Source of the DNA: Gaiellasilicea sp963791905
GTDB lineage: Bacteria > Actinomycetota > Thermoleophilia > Gaiellales > Gaiellaceae
Direction: 5' to 3'
Assembly: GCA_963791905.1 (NCBI GenBank)
Contig: CAWBTX010000005.1
Location: forward strand, 806,001 to 870,000
DNA: 64,000 nucleotides
Part shown: positions 18,465 to 28,000 of the stretch, in pieces
Numbering within the stretch: position 1 is the stretch's first letter
How the letters are laid out: every line of letters starts with the position of its first letter
Program-made: the position numbers and the translations under genes
The notes under the pieces: generated by a model
Databases searched by the model: none
Told to the model about the DNA's origin: nothing
The model's input: only the letters and a program-made list of their open reading frames with translations

Positions 18465-19532
18465 ATGCGTTTGCTGCTCGTCGATGACGACTCGGGTTTC
18501 CGCGAACTCCTCCGCACGACGTTCGAAGCTGTCGACGTCGACGTCGACGAGGCCGGCGACGCGGCGGAGGCCGAGCTCCGCATCGCGCGGCAACGTCCCG
18601 ACGTCGTCGTCCTGGACGTCGGCCTCCCGGTCGTCGACGGGATCGAGTTCTGCCGCCGCCTGAAGGGAGAGCGCGCGACCCAGGACATCGGCGTCGTGCT
18701 GCTCACCGGGCTCGACGACGTCGAAGACACCGCCGCCACCGCGGGCGCGGACGCGCTTCTGCTGAAGCCGTTCCGGCCGCTCGAGCTGCTGACCGTCGTC
18801 GAGCGTCTGTCCGCGGGGCGGATCGCTCTGCCGCTGCGCGGCGCCCGCGGCCGGTCGGACGAGGAGCAGCTCCTCCTCTACGCCCGCGACCTGCGCCACC
18901 TGGTCGAGCTCGAGCGGGGCCAGCGTGCGCTGCTCGAGGGCGCCTACCGGGACACCGTCGCCGCACTCGCGAGCGCGCTCGAGACCAAGGACACGGGGAC
19001 GCGCCAGCACTCGCAGCGCGTGCAGCGATACGCGCTCGAGCTCGCCCGGACGCTCGACCCGCTCCTCGCCGGCCACCCATCCGTCGAGTACGGCTTCCTC
19101 CTCCACGACATCGGCAAGATCGGCATCCCGGACCAGATCCTGCGGAAGCCGGCGCCGCTGACGGAGGCCGAACGGCGGCTGATGCAGTCGCACACGGTCC
19201 TCGGCGCGCAGATGCTCGGCGCCGTCGCCTTCCTGCGCGGCCCGGGCGTCGACATCGTGCGGTCGCACCACGAGCGCTGGGACGGCTCCGGCTACCCGGA
19301 CGGCCTCGGCGGCGAGGAGATCCCGCTCGGCGCCCGGATCTTCGCGGTCGCGGACGCGCTCGATGCGATCACGACGAACCGTCCCTACCGGCACGCGTCG
19401 AGCTGGCGGACGGCGCATCGCGAGATCACGGCAGCGGCGGGATCGCAGTTCGACCCCGCCGTCGTCGACGCGTTCCGCGAGCGCGAGCACACCCTGCACG
19501 AGATCCGCCGCGAGTTCCTCACCGCCGCCTAG
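18465..19532 (+). CDS. Response regulator with HD-GYP cyclic-di-GMP phosphodiesterase domain
   Basis: This is an intact 355-residue protein starting at ATG 18465 behind AGGAGAG. Residues 1-120 are a receiver domain with the acidic pocket LVDDD, phospho-acceptor Asp51 in VVLDVGLPVVDG and the conserved Lys in LLLKPFRPLELL. A linker helix rich in Glu/Leu (120-165) leads to an HD-GYP domain. Its metal and signature motifs are HSQRVQRYALELA, LLHDIGKIGIPDQILRKPAP, HHERWDGSGYPDGLGGEEIP and FAVADALDAITTNRPYR. It probably hydrolyses cyclic di-GMP when phosphorylated by an unlinked histidine kinase. No kinase gene is adjacent, so it is an orphan regulator. Confidence 0.95.
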   Translation: MRLLLVDDDSGFRELLRTTFEAVDVDVDEAGDAAEAELRIARQRPDVVVLDVGLPVVDGIEFCRRLKGERATQDIGVVLLTGLDDVEDTAATAGADALLLKPFRPLELLTVVERLSAGRIALPLRGARGRSDEEQLLLYARDLRHLVELERGQRALLEGAYRDTVAALASALETKDTGTRQHSQRVQRYALELARTLDPLLAGHPSVEYGFLLHDIGKIGIPDQILRKPAPLTEAERRLMQSHTVLGAQMLGAVAFLRGPGVDIVRSHHERWDGSGYPDGLGGEEIPLGARIFAVADALDAITTNRPYRHASSWRTAHREITAAAGSQFDPAVVDAFREREHTLHEIRREFLTAA

Positions 19533-19574
19533 AGCCAGGGAGCGCGCGGACGGCGCCGGTAGACTCGCGCCGCA

Positions 19575-20735
19575 ATGGACTTCTCCCTGACCGACGATCA
19601 ACGGGAGATCCAGGCGCTCGCAAGGGACTTTGCGCAGGCGGAGATCGAGCCGAACGCCGGCGCGTGGGACCGCGAGCACCACTTTCCGACCGAGCTGTAC
19701 GAGAAGCTCGGCGAGCTCGGCCTGATGGGCGTCTGCGTGCCCGAGCAGTACGGCGGGGTCGGCGCGGACTTCCTCTCCTACATCCTCGTGCTCGAGGAGC
19801 TCTCGCGCGCCGACGCGGGAGTCGGAGTGACGGTGGCGGTACACACGAGCGCGTGCACGCTGCCGATCCTCTCCTTCGGCACCGAGCAGCAGCGCGAGCG
19901 CTTCGTGCCGCCGCTCGCCCGCGGCGAGAAGATCGGCGCGTTCGCCCTGACGGAGTCCGGCTCGGGCTCCGACGCGGGCGCCTTGCGGACGACGGCCGTC
20001 CCCGACGGCGACGGCTGGCGGATCTCCGGGACGAAGCAGTTCATCTCCACGGCCGAGCAGGCCGGCACGTTCGTCTTCTTCGCCCGCACGGATCTCGAGA
20101 CGGCAGGGCCGCGGGGCGTCTCGGCCTTCCTCCTCGACCGCGAGCACGTCGAGGTGACGCGGAACGAGGAGAAGCTCGGGCTCAACTCGTCGTCGACGGG
20201 CGAGCTGCGGATCGACACCCATGTCGACGGCGACCGGTTGCTGCACGAGGAGCGCAAGGGCTTCACGGTCGCGATGAAGACGCTCGACGGCGGCCGGATC
20301 GGGATCGCCGCCCAGGCGCTCGGGATCGCGCAGGCCGCGTACGACGTCGCCCGCGAGTACGCGAAGGAGCGCCGTGCGTTCGGCAAGCGCATCGCCGACC
20401 ATCAGGCGATCCAGTGGAAGCTGGCGGACATGTCGACGGAGATCGACGCTGCGCGCCTCCTCACGTACCGAGCCGCGTGGCTCAAGGAGCAGGGCGAGCC
20501 GCACACCGAGGCGGGGGCGAAGGCGAAGCTCTATGCCTCCGAGATGGCCCGCCGCCAGACCGCCGAGGCGATCCAGGTCCTCGGCGGCTACGGCTACACG
20601 AAGGAGTTCCCGGTCGAGCGCTACTACCGCGACGCGAAGGTGACCGAGATCTACGAGGGGACGAGCGAGATCCAGCGGCTCGTCATCGCCCGACACATCC
20701 TCGAGCTGCAGCGCGAGCCGGCCCTGAACGCATGA
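19575..20735 (+). CDS. Acyl-CoA dehydrogenase
   Basis: This is an intact 386-residue FAD enzyme that oxidises acyl-CoA to trans-2-enoyl-CoA and passes electrons to ETF. It starts at ATG 19575, 9 bases after TAGACT. Motifs are MDFSLTDDQREIQALARDFA, FALTESGSGSDAGALRTTAV (FAD/substrate binding), ISGTKQFISTAEQAGTFVFF, YAKERRAFGKRIADHQAIQW and IQVLGGYGYTKEFPVERYYR. The C-terminal DAKVTEIYEGTSEIQRLVIA contains the catalytic Glu (YEGTSEIQ), as in short- and medium-chain dehydrogenases. It ends with ATGA overlap to the adenosyltransferase gene. The etfBA and ETF-QO genes of this window are the likely electron acceptors. Confidence 0.96.
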   Translation: MDFSLTDDQREIQALARDFAQAEIEPNAGAWDREHHFPTELYEKLGELGLMGVCVPEQYGGVGADFLSYILVLEELSRADAGVGVTVAVHTSACTLPILSFGTEQQRERFVPPLARGEKIGAFALTESGSGSDAGALRTTAVPDGDGWRISGTKQFISTAEQAGTFVFFARTDLETAGPRGVSAFLLDREHVEVTRNEEKLGLNSSSTGELRIDTHVDGDRLLHEERKGFTVAMKTLDGGRIGIAAQALGIAQAAYDVAREYAKERRAFGKRIADHQAIQWKLADMSTEIDAARLLTYRAAWLKEQGEPHTEAGAKAKLYASEMARRQTAEAIQVLGGYGYTKEFPVERYYRDAKVTEIYEGTSEIQRLVIARHILELQREPALNA

Positions 20736-21310
20736 GAGCCCGCGAGGAGCCCGTCCGCCTGACGAAGATCTACACGCGCGGCGGCGACGCCGGCGAGACC
20801 TCGCTGGGCGACGGCTCCCGCGTCGAGAAGCTCGATTGCCGGATCGGTGCCTTCGGCGCGGTCGACGAGCTGAACGCGGCGATCGGGGTCGCCCTCGCCG
20901 GCGAGCTCGACGACGACCTCCGCGCCCCCCTCGAGCGCATCCAGAACGAGCTCTTCGACGTCGGCGCCGATCTCGCCGTGCCGTGGGGCGTCTCCGACCG
21001 TCTCCGTGTGACGCAGAGGTCGATCGACATGCTCGAGCGGCTCTGCGACCGCTTCAACGCGCACCTGCCGGAGCTGCGGAGCTTCGTGCTCCCAGGCGGC
21101 ACGGAGGCAGCCGCACGCCTTCACGTCGCGCGCACGCTCTGCCGGCGGGCCGAGCGGGACGCGCTCCTCGCCTCCAAGGAGCTCGGCATCAACCCGCTCG
21201 TGCTCGCGTACCTGAACCGGCTCTCCGATCTCCTCTTCATCCTCGCGCGCTCGGCGAACGCCGCGGCCGGCCGCGAGGAGACTCTCTGGCGCCCGGGCAC
21301 AGACCGCTAG
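20732..21310 (+). CDS. ATP:cob(I)alamin adenosyltransferase (PduO type)
   Basis: This enzyme makes adenosylcobalamin from cob(I)alamin and ATP. It is intact, 192 residues, ATG 20732 overlapping the acyl-CoA dehydrogenase stop by 4 bases. Signature motifs are the N-terminal KIYTRGGDAGETSLGDGSRV (ATP binding), AFGAVDELNAAIGVAL, ERIQNELFDVGADLAVP, FVLPGGTEAAARLHVARTLC, CRRAERDALLASKE and LAYLNRLSDLLFILARSANA. These define the PduO/MMAB family rather than CobA. Its product is needed by the methylmalonyl-CoA mutase encoded at 33532 and 36058, and by the CarH-type photoreceptor at 37649. Being co-translated with an acyl-CoA dehydrogenase fits propionyl-CoA-producing oxidation. Confidence 0.95.
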   Translation: MRAREEPVRLTKIYTRGGDAGETSLGDGSRVEKLDCRIGAFGAVDELNAAIGVALAGELDDDLRAPLERIQNELFDVGADLAVPWGVSDRLRVTQRSIDMLERLCDRFNAHLPELRSFVLPGGTEAAARLHVARTLCRRAERDALLASKELGINPLVLAYLNRLSDLLFILARSANAAAGREETLWRPGTDR

Positions 21311-21317
21311 GCCGGGC

Positions 21318-22061
21318 GTGCTGGACGTCGCGATCGTCCTCGTCGGCTCTTTCGTGGCCGGATATCTCGGCGCGGCACTGGGCCTCGTGCTCGGAACGCT
21401 GCGCCTGCCGCTCGTGGTCCTCGCCTCCGGCAGCCCGCTCACGGCGGCCGGAACCAACATCGCCATCTCGGCTGCGGCTGCCGGGGTCGGCGGCCTGCGC
21501 CACGCGCGCGAGGGCCGCGTCGACTGGCGGGTGGTCGCCTGGATGGCTCCGCCGTCGATCGTCGGCGCCGTGCTGGGCGCCCTGCTCGCCGACGACGTCC
21601 CGGAGGGCGCCCTCTACGGGGTGATCGCCGCCGTGCTCGTCTGGAGCGGGATCGACCTTGCGCTACGGCCGATCGAGCCGCGCCCGCGCGAGCGCCTGCG
21701 GGTGGGTGCGGCGGCGGGCTCGGGTCTCGTGATCGGCGCGATCGGCGGCGCCGTCGGCGTCATCCTCGGCACGCTCCGGATGCCGGCGCTCGTGCGCTCG
21801 GTCGGCCTGGACGTGAGACGCGCCGCGGGAACGAATCTCGTCGTCGGCTTCCTGCTCGGTGTGGCCGGCTTCCTCACCCACGCCGCGGTGACTGCGATCG
21901 AGTGGGATCTGCTCGCGGCGGGACTCGTCGGGGCGCTGCCGGGCGCCTGGCTCGGCGCGCACGTGACCGGCGTCGTCCCGGAAAACGTGCTCCGAATCGC
22001 GCTCGGTGTGACGCTTGTCCTGGTCGGCGTCGTCTTCGCTGTGCAGGCGGTGTTCGGTTAG
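21318..22061 (+). CDS. TauE/SafE family membrane permease
   Basis: This is a polytopic membrane protein of 247 residues starting at GTG 21318, 7 bases after the adenosyltransferase stop. It consists of two similar halves: LVGSFVAGYLGAALGLVLGT, LRLPLVVLASGSPLTAAGTN and, in the second half, GAIGGAVGVILGTLRMPALV with RRAAGTNLVVGFLLGVAGFL. The repeated GxxxGxxxGxxLG...AAGTN motif is typical of TauE/SafE sulfite or sulfoacetate exporters. About seven to eight membrane segments can be drawn. The substrate is unknown. Its stop overlaps the convergent stop of the giant repeat protein by two bases. Confidence 0.86.
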   Translation: MLDVAIVLVGSFVAGYLGAALGLVLGTLRLPLVVLASGSPLTAAGTNIAISAAAAGVGGLRHAREGRVDWRVVAWMAPPSIVGAVLGALLADDVPEGALYGVIAAVLVWSGIDLALRPIEPRPRERLRVGAAAGSGLVIGAIGGAVGVILGTLRMPALVRSVGLDVRRAAGTNLVVGFLLGVAGFLTHAAVTAIEWDLLAAGLVGALPGAWLGAHVTGVVPENVLRIALGVTLVLVGVVFAVQAVFG

Positions 22062-25000
22062 CGGCGGGGCCGGACGAGCTCGACCCGGAGCGACCGGCTG
22101 ACCGTCGTCGTGCCCGCGCGCGCGACCCACGTGAGCCGATAGGCACCCGCCGTCCTCACGCGTGCGGAGAGCGGCAGCTTCAGCCTGCTCGAGCCCGCCT
22201 TGACGGCCCAGCGCCACGTCTGCACGGTGCGGCCCCTGGACGAGAGAAGCTTCGCCGTGAGGACAGCAGGCTGCGTGACGTTTGCTCTGGCGGCGATCGA
22301 GGGCCGACGTCCGAGCAGGAGTCGCTTCGTGCCGGCCACCTGGAAAACGAGCTTCGCCTGGGGCGCCGCCGGTCCGGCGACGACGAGATCGATCTTCAAG
22401 CCCTCGGCGGCCAGCGCGTTGCCGTCGTAGCGGAGCACCGTGCCGGGAGCGCGGCCGGGGGCCGGCTCGCGGCGAACCTCGCCGACGCCGAAGCCACGGG
22501 CTGCCAGCAGGGCCGTCGCGCGCGCGAGCTCGACGCCGACGATCGGCGGCACGGCGCGCAGCGGGATGGTCGGCGCGCTCCGGTTGCCGGCGGCGTCGAA
22601 CTGGACGAACGTGAACTCGCGCGTGTCGTCGGCCGAGAAGGCGCCGAGCTTCGTCTCGAACTGCGTCGGGTCGTACTCGCCGTAGGACTCGCCGTTGACG
22701 TAGAGATGGACGCGTCCGAGCTCGCCGCTGTTGTCCGAGCCGGGGATCCAGCGAAGCGTGAGACCGTCGTCCGCGACGACGCCGGCCTGGTGGCGCGGCG
22801 GCGTCGGCGGCTCGACGTCGCGGAGCAGCGCGAAGAACGTGAGGTGGCGCGTGACGACGTGCGCGCCGCCGCCGTCGCGGAAGAAGCCGTCCGGCTGGCC
22901 GCCGTGGGAGCGTGCCGCCGGGGAGCCACGGCAGCGACCGCCAGCTGGTGCCGTCCTGCGAGAGGGCCGGCACGACGGGCGAGCCGCTCGCGTTCGCGAT
23001 CGTGATCGTGATCGGCGCTTCGAACTGCGTCACCGCGGTGCCGGCGAGCGCCCAGTGCGCGGTGACCTCGATCAGCTGGCTGCCGGGCGCGAGGCTCGGG
23101 CTGAACGCCGCCAGCGCCGGCGACGGGTCGATGCGGAGGACGAGGAAGTCCTCGGCCGACGGCGGCCGCGGCCACGCGGCGGGAGGCAGCGCTGACGGTC
23201 CCGAGCGACCCCGCCGCCGTGACGACGGACGTCTGGCTCGGCGACGCGCTCAGCTCGACGGGCGGACGGTCGGCCGTCGGGGTGCTCTCGATCGTGACGG
23301 CGACGCGGAACGGCGTGCTCGTGCCGCTCGCGTCCTCGAGCCGCCCGGAGAGCACGTGCAGCCCGTCGGCGAGCGCGCCGGTGGCGAAGGTCACGGTCGA
23401 GCCGGACACGGTCGGCGCCGGCGCGGGGGCGCCGTCGAGCATGCCGCCGGTGACGACGGCGGGCTCGCTCGTGGTCAGGGCAATCGAAGTGGCGGACGTC
23501 GAGACGGAGCCGTCCTGCGGCGACGACGACACGAGCCGCGGAGCGGTGTTGTCGAACCGGACGCCCGTGCGAACGGAAGGCGCCGAGGAGTTGCCGAACG
23601 CGTCGTAGCCGACCGCGCGCAGGTCGTAGAGCCCGTCCGCGAACGCCGGTCGTGTCGAAGCGTCGTGCCGAACGGAGCCGTCGTGTCCTCGGCGAGGGAC
23701 GTCCAGCGTGCCGCGTGCCGGCCGGTGCGATGCTCGAACGCGACGCGCGCGGCGCCGCCGCCGGTCGTCGTGGTGAGCGAGGCCGCGCCCGCGAGGACTG
23801 CTCCCGGATCGTTCAACGTCACGCTCGGGCCGGTCGAGTCGACCGTCACAGGGACGACCGCCGACTGGCGCTGGTTGCCCGCGGCGTCGGTGATCACGAG
23901 CCGGAGATCCGCGGTGCCGCCGGGGACGGCAGTCGCGTCCCAGTTGGCAGCGTATGGGGCAGCCGAGTCGGTCGAGATCGTCGAGTACGTGGGCGAGCCG
24001 CTCGGCTTCACGGTGAACTCGACCGAGGTCACGCCCGAGCCGGTATCGGCCGCGGTCGCCGTCAGCGCGACGGACGGGCCGCCGACGACGTCGCTCGGCG
24101 AGGGCGATGTGATCGAGCCGTTGGGCAGCTCGTTGTCGACGAGGGTCGGTGCGGATGGCGCTCGTGCCCGAGTTGCCTCCGCCGTCGAGCGCCTGCGCAC
24201 GCAGCTCGTACATGGCCGTCGGCGAGCGGGTTCGTCGGGAACGCGGCGCTGAAGCCGTCGCCGGGCGTCGCATCGGTGGCGATCGTCGTCCAGGAGCCGC
24301 CGCCGGCCGGGCGCCGCTCGAACGTCACGCTCGCCGTGTCCGCAGCCGCCGTCGCGGTGAGGGTCGGCGTGCCGGAGACCGCCGCGCCGGGGTCCGTGAG
24401 GGTCACGGTCGGCGCCGTCGTTGTCGATCGTGACCGTGCGCGTCGCCGATGTCGTCTCGTTGCCGGCGACGTCGGTGACGACGACGCGGAGGTCCGCGGC
24501 GCCGTCCGCGTACGCGGTCGTGTCGAGGCTGTGCCGGTAGGTGCTGCCGGCGACCGGGGTGGTCTCGGTGCCGAAGATGGAGAAGCTGCCGGCGCCCGCC
24601 GGCTTGACCTCGAAGCGGACGGCCGAGACGCCGGACGCAGGCGGCGCGGCGCCGTCCGAGCCCGTCGCGGTCACGTCGACGCTGCCGGCGACGAAGGCCG
24701 CGGCGGCCGGCGCGGTCACCGCTCCAGCGGGCGCGGTGTTGTCGACGTACTTCGGCAGGCCTGGCAGGAGCGCGTTCTCGACGTTGCCGGCCTCGTCGGT
24801 CACAACCGCACGGATGTCGTACGCGCCGTCGACGACGAGCGTCGTGTCCCAGGCGGTCTCGTACGGCGGCGTCACGTCGGCGACCGCGATCGCGACCCAC
24901 GCGTTGACGCCCGCCGGCGAGAACTCGAACTGCACCGAGGAGACGTCGGTGTCGGCGGTCGTGTACGCGAGCTGCGCGATCCCGCGCAGGTACGAGCCAG

Positions 25001-28000
25001 GGTCGCCCGCGCTGCCGCTCGGTGCGGTCGTGTCGATCACGATCGTCACGGACTTCGTCGCCTCGACGTTGCCGACGTCGTCGCTCGAGAAGAACTCGAC
25101 GACGTGCGGCCCGTCGTTCGCGTGGCTGCCGGGTGCGGCGATGATGACCGAGGTGCCCGTCAGCACGCTGCCGCCGTCGACGCGGTACGAGGTCTGGGCG
25201 ACGCCCGAGCCGGAGCCGTCGTCCGCGGAGAACGTCACGGTGACCGGCGCGTTGCTCGGGCTCGCGGGCGACGACGACGCGGTCGTGACCGGAGCGGTGT
25301 GGTCGACGAGGACGGTGATCGCGCCCGACGTGAACGAGTTGCCGGCGAGATCCGTCGTCGTCACGCGCAGCTCGTACGAGCCGTCCGCGACCGCGTGCGG
25401 CCCCGAGGCGGTGTCCCAGGTCGAGGGCGTCGTCGTCCACGGGCCGCCGCCGGCCGGCCGCCGCTCGAACACGACCGTGTCGACGCCGGAGCCGCCATCG
25501 GCCGAGTCGCTCGTCAGCGTGACGGCCGGGACGCCGATCTCGGCGCCGTTCGCCGGCGCGGTCACCGAGCCCGGTCGGGGCGGTGTTGTCGACGCGGACG
25601 GTGATGGTCGGCGAGGTGAAGCTGCCGCCGGCGTTGTCGGTGGTCACGACGCGGAGGTCGTAGAGGCCGTCGGCGACGGAGGTCGTGTTCCAGGAGGCTC
25701 CCTGGTTCGTCCAGCTGCCGGCGCCTGCGGGCGAGCGCTGGAACTGGACGGTGGCGACGCCCGAGGCCGATCCACTCACGGCTGGATCGGCGGAGTCGCT
25801 CGTGAGGGTGACCGTGCCGCGGAGGTTCGCGCCGGCGGCCGGTGCCGTCACCGAGCCGGTCGGCGCGGTGTTGTCGACGCGGACGGTGACGGTCGGCGAG
25901 GTGAAGCTGCCGCCGGCGTTGTCGGTGGTGACGACGCGGAGGTCGTAGAGGCCGTCGGCGACGGAGGTCGTGTTCCAGGAGGCTCCCTGGTTCGTCCAGC
26001 TGCCGGCGCCCGCCGGGGAGCGCTGGAACTGGACGGTGGCGACGCCCGAGGCCGATCCACTCACGGCTGGATCGGCGGAGTCGCTCGTGAGGTTGACCGT
26101 GCCGCGGAGGTTCGCGCCGGCGGCCGGTGCCGTCACCGACCCGGTGGGCGCCGTGTTGTCGATGCGGACGGTGACGCGCGGGGACGCGCTCGAGTTGCCG
26201 TTCACGCCGTTCACGAACGCGCGCAGGTCGTAGAGGCCGTCCGCGTGGGCGGTTGTGTCGAGCGTGCCGTCGTAGGACGGGCCAGTGGTGTCGCTCGCGA
26301 ACGCCGGATCCGTGTACGGCGCGCTCTGGGCGGTGATCTGGAACTCGACCGAGCCGACGCCGCCCGGCACGGGGTCGCTCGCGGACGCGGCGACAGCCGC
26401 GCTGCCGCGCAGGTTCGCCGCCGCACCAGGCACCGTGAGCGTCGCGCTCGGCGCAGTCCGGTCGACGGTTGTCAGGACGAGCTCGGTCCGCTGCCGGCCG
26501 GCGCCGTCGGTCGCACGGACGCGAAGCAGCCGCATCCCGTCGGCCGGAAGCGGCCACGTCGCCGAGTAGGGCGGGGTCGCGTCGACGCCGAGCGACGTCC
26601 AGCTGTCGCTGTCGCACGCGACGCTGGTGTCGTTGCACTGCTCGAAGGAGACCGACACGACGCCGCTGCCGGTGTCGGTGGCGTTCGCGGTGATCGTCGC
26701 CGGATCGGCGGTCGCAAGGTTGACGGGGTTCGGCGCCGAGGCCGTCAGGCTGGGTGCGGTGTTGTCGACCTCGACCGTGCGCATCGCCGACACCGTCGAG
26801 TTGCCGGCGTTGTCACGCGTGGTCACGCGCAGGTCGTGGTCACCGTCGGCGAGAGTCGTCGTGTCGAGGCTGACGGAGTACGGCGCCGTCGTGTCCGCGA
26901 CGCCGATCGCCGACCACGAGCCCGCGCCGGCGGGCGAGGTCTCGAAGAGGGCGTGCATGACGCCGCTGCCGCCGACATCGGCCGAGCTCGCGGCGAGGAC
27001 GATCGGTGCCGGCGACGGCGCTGCCGTCGGCCGGCGCGGTCAGCGAGCCGGTCGGCGCGGTCGCGTCGACGAGCCAGGTGAAGCTCGCCGGTGTCGCGTC
27101 CGTATTGCCGGCGGCATCGGTCGCGCGCGCCTCGAGCGTGTGCGAGCCGTCGGCCAGTGCCGGGCTGACGGTGTGCGGGGTCGGGCAGGCGTTCCAGCCG
27201 GCGCCGTCGAGGTTGCACTCGTACGTGGCCGGCGACTGGCTCGAGCCGAAGCCGAAGGTCGGCGTCGCGGTCGGAGCTCGGGTCCGCGGGCGTGAGCGGG
27301 ATCGTCGTGTCCGGCGCCGTCGTGTCGACCGTCCACGCGTGCGTCGCCGGGGTTGGATCGGCGTTGCCGGCCGCGTCCACGGCGCGGACGCTGAACGTGT
27401 GCGCGCCCTCGGCAAGGCTCGCGTAGGTCTTCGGGCTGCCGCACGCGCCGAAGGCGCCGGCGTCGAGCTTGCACTCGAAGCTCGGTCCGGCGTCGCTCGC
27501 GATGAAGGAGAAGCTCGCGCCGGTGGCGTTCGTGTCCGCCGGCGGCGCGCTCGTGATCGTCGTGTCGGCCGGCGGTCGTGTCGACCGTCCACGTGCGCGT
27601 CGCCGGCGAGGCGTCGGTGTTGCCTGCCTGGTCGACGGCCCGGACCTCGAAGGTGTAGGTGTTGTCGGCGAGGGACGAGTAGCTCTGCGGCGAGGTGCAG
27701 GCGCCCCACGAGCCGGCCGGCAGCAGGCGGCACTCGAAGGACGTCGAGCCGTCGCTGGCGCTGAAAGTGAAGGTCGCGTTCGTCGCGCTCGTCGCTCCCG
27801 ACGGGCCGCTGTCGATCGTCGTGTCCGGTGCGATCGTGTCGATCCGGACGACCTGCGTCTGCACCGGCTCCACGTTGCCGACGCGGTCGTACGCGCGGAA
27901 CTTGATCGTCGTCGCGCCCTCGCTCGCGACCGAGATCGCGCCCATGTACGTCGAGCCGTTGAAGAGGGTCGGATCGGTGCCGTCGGTCGTGTAGCGGGTG

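Noticed and set aside
17022..19532. Very long plus-strand open frame of 836 codons
   Set aside because: It runs through the antisense of the propeller gene, then joins hbd and the HD-GYP gene only by frame chance. Each part is explained by a separate gene with its own start and stop.
24541..27081. Long plus-strand open frame (846 codons) opposite the giant repeat gene
   Set aside because: It is the mirror of the minus-strand Ig-like repeats and is caused by GC-rich codon bias. The minus-strand reading has recognisable domains; this one does not.
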